Assembly (NCBI GenBank): GCA_022826905.1
Contig: JAJDUA010000003.1
Span: 1-46,288 of the forward strand
Origin: Candidatus Dadabacteria bacterium
GTDB taxonomy: Bacteria; Desulfobacterota_D; UBA1144; Nemesobacterales; Nemesobacteraceae
Reading direction: 5' to 3'
Length of the DNA: 46,288 nucleotides
The notes under the pieces: generated by a model
What the model was told of the DNA's origin: nothing
The model's database searches: none
The model's input: only the letters and a program-made list of their open reading frames with translations
Made by a program: the position numbers and the translations under genes
Part shown: in pieces, positions 42,413-46,288 of the stretch
Position numbering within the stretch: position 1 is the stretch's first letter
Layout of the letters: each line of letters opens with the position of its first letter

Positions 42413-42782
42413 GGATCAGACGAGGTATCTTCAGATGGTGAGAACGAACCAGTTTGAGCGAGTATACCGGAGGTGGAAGGAGAAGAAGGTCGCTCAGGTG
42501 GAGGCAGCCAGACAGCTTGAGATGAGCGAGAGGACATTGCGCCGTTACGTTGTGCGTTACGAGAGCGAGGGGTTTTTGGGGCTTGCGGACAAGCGCTTGA
42601 ACAAGAGATCGCCTCGGCGGGCACCACAGCAAGAGGTGGAGGCAGTGGTGGCGCTGTACACAGAACGTTATTCCCGGCGCAACATAAGGCACTTCTACGA
42701 AGCTTACACAGAAGAGCATAGAGGCAAGCGCAGCTACATCTGGTTTCGGATGGGCAAAATATTTCTTACCCCGGAATTCCCA
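42411..42782 (+). pseudogene. Truncated transposase (ISNCY-like), N-terminal part
   Basis: About 124 codons of a transposase. The N-terminal helix-turn-helix (QVEAARQLEMSERTLRRYVVRY) is followed by the region GFLGLADKRLNKRSPRRAP and the start of the next domain (RNIRHFYEAYTEEH, SYIWFRM). The catalytic DDE domain is missing. ATG 42411 follows AAGGAGGAAGGAG. The frame runs into the group II intron and stops at 42806. Similarity to the family ends near 42750, before the intron border, so the transposase may have been broken before the intron arrived. The part after the intron (from 44742) does not resume a transposase that I can recognise. Confidence 0.75.
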
Positions 42783-43215
42783 GTGCGCCGTGGAAAGGCG
42801 CCATAACCCAGCGGGTGCGAAACCCGTCCGGCAACAGTTGCTCCGGCCGGAAGCAATCGGAGCAGTTTAGGGAGGTAACGACTTAGGCTGAAGCACTTCG
42901 AATAAAAGGGCTGCGGAAGGCAGTTCAGCGAACATGCGGGCCGCAACGTGAGTGAACGCCGAGCAGGCCTCGAAACGGGCAATGTGGAAGCCGACCCGCC
43001 TGGGATACGGGGGAGGCTGACATCGGTTGGGAAGAGAGCAGCGAGGGCACCGACCGGTTCCACCGGGGCAGTGGCGGCGGCACGTATGGAAGAGGGATAT
43101 GGCAGCAACACGGGAAGTTCCTGCGGTGGTCAGTGCAGACCAACCGGCAACCCGCGAGGGAGAGGCTGGGCCGCAGGGGTGGCGGATGGGCCCGCAGTAG
43201 TGAGGATATCGGGTA

Positions 43216-44613
43216 ATGCCGGTGGAGCGAAGGGGCCCTGCTTCGAGAGGGACGTATGAAGGAGGAAAGGATGTGGAGACTGTCGCGAGACTAGAAGCTC
43301 CGAAGAGGGTTCAGAGACTGCAGAGTACGTTACATGCGAAAGCGAAGGAAGACCCTGGCTTTCGGTTTTACTCACTGTGCGACAAGGTATGGCGCGGGGA
43401 TGTACTGTGGGTTGCCTGGCAGGAGGTACGCCGAAACGGCGGGGCCTGCGGGGTGGACGGACAGAGGGCGGAAGACATAGAAGCATATGGAGTAGAGCGA
43501 TGGCTTGGGGAACTGGCGAAGGAGCTTAAGGAAGGGACATACAGGCCGGAGGCGGTGCGTGAAGTCCTGATACCCAAGAAGCAGCGGGGCAAGTACAGGC
43601 CGTTGGGGATACCGTGTTACAGGGACCGGGTGGCGCAGACGGCGGCAATGCTGATACTGTCGCCGATATTTGAAGCGGACCTGGAACCGGAGCAGTATGC
43701 CTACAGGCCGGGACGGAGCGCGAATGACGCGGTAGCGCGTGCGCACCGGCTGCTCAGCGAAGGGCGGCGAGAGGTAGTGGATGCGGATTTGTCGAATTAC
43801 TTTGGCGAGATACCGCACAAGGAGCTGCTCAAATCCGTAGCCCGTCGAGTAAGCGACGGGAGAATGCTGGGGCTGATAAAGTCGTGGCTGGAGATGTCGG
43901 TAGAGCGGGATGACGGGGAAGGGGGTGGGCGTCGCACGAACCGTGCGAAGAAGCAGAGGAAGGGGACGCCGCAGGGGTCGCCGATATCGCCGTTGCTGAG
44001 CAACGTATACATGCGGCGCTTCATCCTGGGATGGAAGAAGCTGGGCTACGCCCGGCAATACGGGGCGGAAGTTGTGAACTATGCTGATGATTTCGTAGTA
44101 CTGGGGAAGGGGAAGGCCGAAGAGATGTACGAGGCTGTGGAGGGGATTATGAGGAAGCTGAAGCTGGTGATCAACAGGGAGAAGACCCGATGTTTACGGA
44201 GTCCGGAAGAACCTTTCGAGTTTCTGGGATACAGGATAGGAAGGAACTACCGACCGACAACGGGACAGGGCTACATAGGCACGCGACCGAGCAAGGGTAG
44301 TGTCCGGAGTGTATGCCGCAGGATAAGCGAGCTGACCGAAGCGAGGTACGGGGCGCTTGGAGAGGAGGAAGTAGTAGAGCGGCTTAACCGTGTAATAGAG
44401 GGATGGGGGAACTACTTCCGGCTGGGGCAGGTAAGTCCGGCGTACTCGGCTGTGGACAAGCACGCGAGCAGGCGGCTGCGCCAGTGGCTGTACCGCAAGC
44501 ACAAGATGAAGACCGGGAGATACGCACGATACCCGGATGAGAGGCTATGGGGAGAGAAGGGACTTATTCGTCTTGCAGTGCGAACGGGGAGTCATCCGTG
44601 GGCGAAGGCATGA
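43216..44613 (+). CDS. ltrA: Group II intron reverse transcriptase/maturase
   Basis: A 465-residue intron-encoded protein. The order is the N-terminal RT0-like region (RLQSTLHAKAKEDPGFRFYSL), fingers (VRRNGGACGVDG, LIPKKQRGKYRPLGIP), GTPQGSPISPLLSNVYM, the catalytic YADDFVVLGKG, thumb, and a maturase domain X (GWGNYFRLGQVSPAY). There is no HNH endonuclease domain, so it would rely on target-primed insertion without second-strand cleavage. The reading frame is uninterrupted. It sits inside the ribozyme, in domain IV, and is needed for splicing and retrohoming of the intron. Confidence 0.95.
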   Translation: MPVERRGPASRGTYEGGKDVETVARLEAPKRVQRLQSTLHAKAKEDPGFRFYSLCDKVWRGDVLWVAWQEVRRNGGACGVDGQRAEDIEAYGVERWLGELAKELKEGTYRPEAVREVLIPKKQRGKYRPLGIPCYRDRVAQTAAMLILSPIFEADLEPEQYAYRPGRSANDAVARAHRLLSEGRREVVDADLSNYFGEIPHKELLKSVARRVSDGRMLGLIKSWLEMSVERDDGEGGGRRTNRAKKQRKGTPQGSPISPLLSNVYMRRFILGWKKLGYARQYGAEVVNYADDFVVLGKGKAEEMYEAVEGIMRKLKLVINREKTRCLRSPEEPFEFLGYRIGRNYRPTTGQGYIGTRPSKGSVRSVCRRISELTEARYGALGEEEVVERLNRVIEGWGNYFRLGQVSPAYSAVDKHASRRLRQWLYRKHKMKTGRYARYPDERLWGEKGLIRLAVRTGSHPWAKA

Positions 44614-44623
44614 TCTCGTCGGA

Positions 44624-44656
44624 AAGCCGGATGCGGGAGAACCGCACGTCCGGTTT
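44624..44656 (+). ncRNA. Group II intron domain V (catalytic hairpin)
   Basis: A 33-base hairpin. The lower stem AAGCCGG/CCGGTTT contains the catalytic AGC triad and its G-U pair, a two-base bulge follows, and the upper stem is GCGG/CCGC with a GAGAA loop. It is 10 bases after the maturase stop codon, as expected. Confidence 0.85.
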
Positions 44657-44863
44657 GATGAGCGGGAAGAGGAAACACGGTTACGGGGTGGAATGAGGCA
44701 CCGGCATAGAGCGAAAGCCGCCGGAAACAGCCACTCCCCACGCCTAATACAAGGTGCGCCTCTTCTCGACTCTACCCAAAACCCTCGAAAAACTCCTGAT
44801 TCTCTTCAGAAACCCGGAATTTCACCTCAAGACCAAAAAGGTTCAGGCCAGGTTCTGGAGAAA

Positions 44864-44920
44864 AGAGGCGAAAGCGGTTTTGGATATGACCCGGTTTTCT
44901 ATGTTCCTCAGTTACGGAAG
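44864..44920 (+). pseudogene. Possible remnant of rdgB (dITP/XTP pyrophosphatase)
   Basis: In one frame about 19 codons read RGESGFGYDPVFYVPQLRK, which fits the strongly conserved centre of the RdgB/HAM1 family (GFGYDPVF-x-VP) that removes deaminated purine nucleotides. The upstream residues GQVLEK would also fit. A TGA stop follows at once, and I see no clear family sequence beyond it or a start before it. It is probably a decayed gene piece left next to the intron and transposase. A chance match cannot be excluded. A competing frame (44754-44999) covers the same bases without a recognisable product. Confidence 0.4.
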
Positions 44921-45006
44921 TGAGATTGCCTTTCCGCTGTATTCACTGAATGTAATGAAGAAAGGCAGGACATTGGTCCTGCTTGTCCGGGAACCGTAAA
45001 CACCAG

Positions 45007-45028
45007 CGGTCTGCAAATTTGCAGACCG
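45007..45028. promoter_or_regulatory. Perfect 22-bp palindrome
   Basis: CGGTCTGCAAA is followed directly by its exact reverse complement TTTGCAGACCG. With no loop and no T tract it looks more like a dimeric regulator site or a recombination site than a terminator. It lies 81 bases before the start of the large secreted protein at 45110. Confidence 0.5.
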
Positions 45029-45109
45029 ATCTTCCCTGATGTAGACTGTTTCTGTAATGAGATTTACAGTTTGCGAGGAGTTTATTTCTGCATCAGGAGG
45101 TATGACAAC

Positions 45110-46288
45110 ATGAGCAGCAGAGGTTTTCAGTCAGTTAAAGAGACACCGACCGTGGTTTCCGTGAGCAGCATTATAGGGGGGGGTATGTCCCCATTAGGCT
45201 GTTCAAGTTCACCGCCATGCAGTAATCCTTCCAGCAAGTCTTATCGGCAAGGCCTGAGAGGCCCTGCTTCCTTTCTTCAGTATTTATCTTTTTTTCGTAT
45301 TTCCCCTCATCACGTTTTTTCATCGGTCTTGTTCCTTCTGCTGTTCGCTTTTGCCGCCCCTGCCGCCGCGCAAACGACGCCCACGGCCAACGACGACGGT
45401 TCTTACTCGGTACCCTACGACTGGGCGCTTAAGCCTTCGGGTTTTTCCGGAGGCGAACGGTTCCGGTTGCTGTTCATAACCTCGACGCAGCGCGACGCAA
45501 CCGCAACGAGTATCGCCACCTACAACAGCTTTGTTCAAACCAGTGCCGCGGCGGGGCATTCGGCCATCAGACCCTACAGCGCGCAGTTCAAAGTGGTGGG
45601 CTCGACCTCTGCGGTAGATGCCCGCGACAACACCGGAACCACCGGGAGGGGCGTGCCCATCTACTGGCTCGGCGGGGACAAGCTCGCCGACGACTACCCG
45701 GATTTCTATGACGGCAGCTGGGACAGCTCCCGCTATACGCGGGAGGACGGCTTAGTCGGGGGAAACTCCTCCAGCATCGCCTGGACGGGGAGCAATTCGG
45801 ATGGCACCAAGCACAGTAATCCTCTTGGCCATGCACGATTTGTTATAGCGGGAAACGTCAGCCAAGATCCGCTGAATCAGGCCGGTGAGGTCTCGACGGC
45901 AAGTGATCACTTCTACGCCCTCTCGCCGGTATTCGTAGTGACACCACCCCCAGACGTATCCCTTTACCCCGCGGATGCGATCGGCCGTGAAGGCAGCACT
46001 GGCACGGCATCAGTGGAACTGCGCCTGAGTCGTGCGCTGGAATCGGGAGAGACCCTTACGGTTGACTTCAGCGTCAACTTTAATCTCTCACGCGTACGGG
46101 AATTTCAAAATGGCGTGTCGGTCACCCACACCTCCGGCAACCCGACAACGGGCACGGTGACGATCACCGGTCCGAACGCCCCGCAGAACATACGACTCTC
46201 GTTGACCCCCGCAAACAACACCGTGACCTCGGGCGTGAAGGTAGCCGAGTTCAAATTAACGGGCGTCTCGGGCGTGGCTGGTGCTGAA
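45110..46288 (+). CDS. Large secreted/surface protein, 5' part (runs off window)
   Basis: An open frame of 393 codons with no stop before the right edge. ATG 45110 has AGGAGG 9 bases upstream. An unusually long N-terminal extension of about 70 residues precedes a hydrophobic signal (about 72-87, cleavage near AAA-Q). The first mature domain (about 95-285) has WALKPSGFSGGERFRLLFI, YNSFVQTSAAAGH, GVPIYWLGG and FYDGSWDSS. From about 290 a Calx-beta/immunoglobulin-like strand pattern starts (REGSTGTASVELRLSRALESGE, VTITGPNAPQNIRLSLTP). Such multi-domain secreted proteins are common in host-associated marine bacteria, to my recollection; likely adhesion or calcium binding. Total length unknown. 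Confidence 0.82.
   Translation, partial: MSSRGFQSVKETPTVVSVSSIIGGGMSPLGCSSSPPCSNPSSKSYRQGLRGPASFLQYLSFFRISPHHVFSSVLFLLLFAFAAPAAAQTTPTANDDGSYSVPYDWALKPSGFSGGERFRLLFITSTQRDATATSIATYNSFVQTSAAAGHSAIRPYSAQFKVVGSTSAVDARDNTGTTGRGVPIYWLGGDKLADDYPDFYDGSWDSSRYTREDGLVGGNSSSIAWTGSNSDGTKHSNPLGHARFVIAGNVSQDPLNQAGEVSTASDHFYALSPVFVVTPPPDVSLYPADAIGREGSTGTASVELRLSRALESGETLTVDFSVNFNLSRVREFQNGVSVTHTSGNPTTGTVTITGPNAPQNIRLSLTPANNTVTSGVKVAEFKLTGVSGVAGAE

Larger units (their letters stand above)
42783..44741 (+). mobile_element. Group II intron with maturase
   Basis: The 5' end begins GTGCG, as group II introns do. The last six bases of the left flank (TTCCCA, 42777-42782) pair exactly with TGGGAA at 43028-43033, a position right for EBS1 in domain I. 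A maturase lies in domain IV (43216-44613), and domain V is visible at 44624-44656. The 3' border is not certain: a domain VI-like stem GGGGTGG/CCACTCCCC ends near 44740 and the AC at 44740-44741 is a possible end, with alternatives up to about 44750. All visible parts look intact, so it may be functional. Confidence 0.85.

Noticed and set aside
43216-44613. Reverse transcriptase as a diversity-generating retroelement or retron
   Set aside because: A maturase domain X, a group II 5' end, an EBS1/IBS1 match and domain V are all present; no template/variable repeat pair was seen.
45320-45836. Minus-strand ORFs of 79 and 82 codons
   Set aside because: Antisense to the large secreted protein, Arg-rich as expected from reverse reading of GC-rich codons.
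1-46288. CRISPR array or integron
   Set aside because: No series of regularly spaced direct repeats, cas genes, attC-like arrays or integrase was seen anywhere in the window.

Overview
The window looks like a contig from a Gram-negative (diderm) heterotrophic bacterium. It encodes a TonB-dependent receptor, an outer-membrane beta-barrel protein, a LolA-like periplasmic protein, a lipoprotein and a sigma-54/PTS-Ntr operon. The phylum cannot be fixed from the sequence. The rpoN-hpf-ptsN-hprK-rapZ-EIIA order and the mixed gene content recall deltaproteobacterial or similar uncultured lineages. The large surface-protein start at the right edge and the sterol-type enzymes are compatible with a host-associated (for example sponge-associated) organism, but that is inference.

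Layout. (1) 0.7-6.1 kb is a signalling block: a STAS protein, a two-TM histidine kinase, a LivK-type periplasmic binding protein, an RsbW-type anti-sigma kinase and a response regulator fused to a PP2C/SpoIIE phosphatase. Together they form a two-component system wired into partner switching. A second, closely related STAS gene sits at 18.3 kb. (2) 6.5-18.3 kb is the unusual part. It holds a secreted TPR protein, a COG2907-type FAD oxidoreductase, a 673-residue fusion of a GPP34 (GOLPH3-like) domain to a cytochrome P450, an ERG4/ERG24-type sterol reductase, two paralogous ERG6-type sterol C-24 methyltransferases, an outer-membrane barrel and a LolA-like periplasmic protein. I read this as a candidate bacterial sterol (or sterol-like lipid) side-chain and ring modification and trafficking locus. 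No squalene epoxidase or oxidosqualene cyclase is in the window, so the substrate is either made elsewhere in the genome or taken from a host. A 24-bp near-palindrome lies in the divergent gap between the P450 and reductase genes.

(3) 18.7-22.8 kb is an acyl-CoA dehydrogenase, 3-hydroxyacyl-CoA dehydrogenase, crotonase and thiolase operon for short-chain acyl-CoA oxidation or synthesis. (4) 22.9-30.8 kb holds co-directional housekeeping and metabolic genes: a double-CDGSH protein, a thioredoxin-like protein, GlnRS, a crotonase-family protein, a GNAT protein, PurU, a MoxR ATPase with a CoxE-like VWA partner, and a PhzF-like protein. tRNA-Cys(GCA) and tRNA-Leu(UAA) follow. (5) 31.2-33.6 kb is a TonB-dependent receptor. 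(6) 33.8-39.9 kb is a long minus-strand operon that runs rpoN, hpf, ptsN, hprK, rapZ, mannose-type EIIA, an unknown gene, a HAD phosphatase and a small acidic protein. (7) 40.2-41.9 kb is an orphan peptide-type substrate-binding lipoprotein.

(8) 42.4-45.0 kb is a mobile-element graveyard: a truncated transposase, directly followed by a group II intron with an intact maturase, a recognisable domain V and a matching EBS1/IBS1 pair, then a possible rdgB remnant and a perfect 22-bp palindrome. (9) From 45.1 kb to the right edge is the 5' part of a large secreted repeat protein that continues outside the window.

Call quality: the enzyme families are identified from motifs that are plainly visible. 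Substrates, especially the sterol assignment, are inferred from family membership and clustering. Percent identities are by eye. No database search was run.
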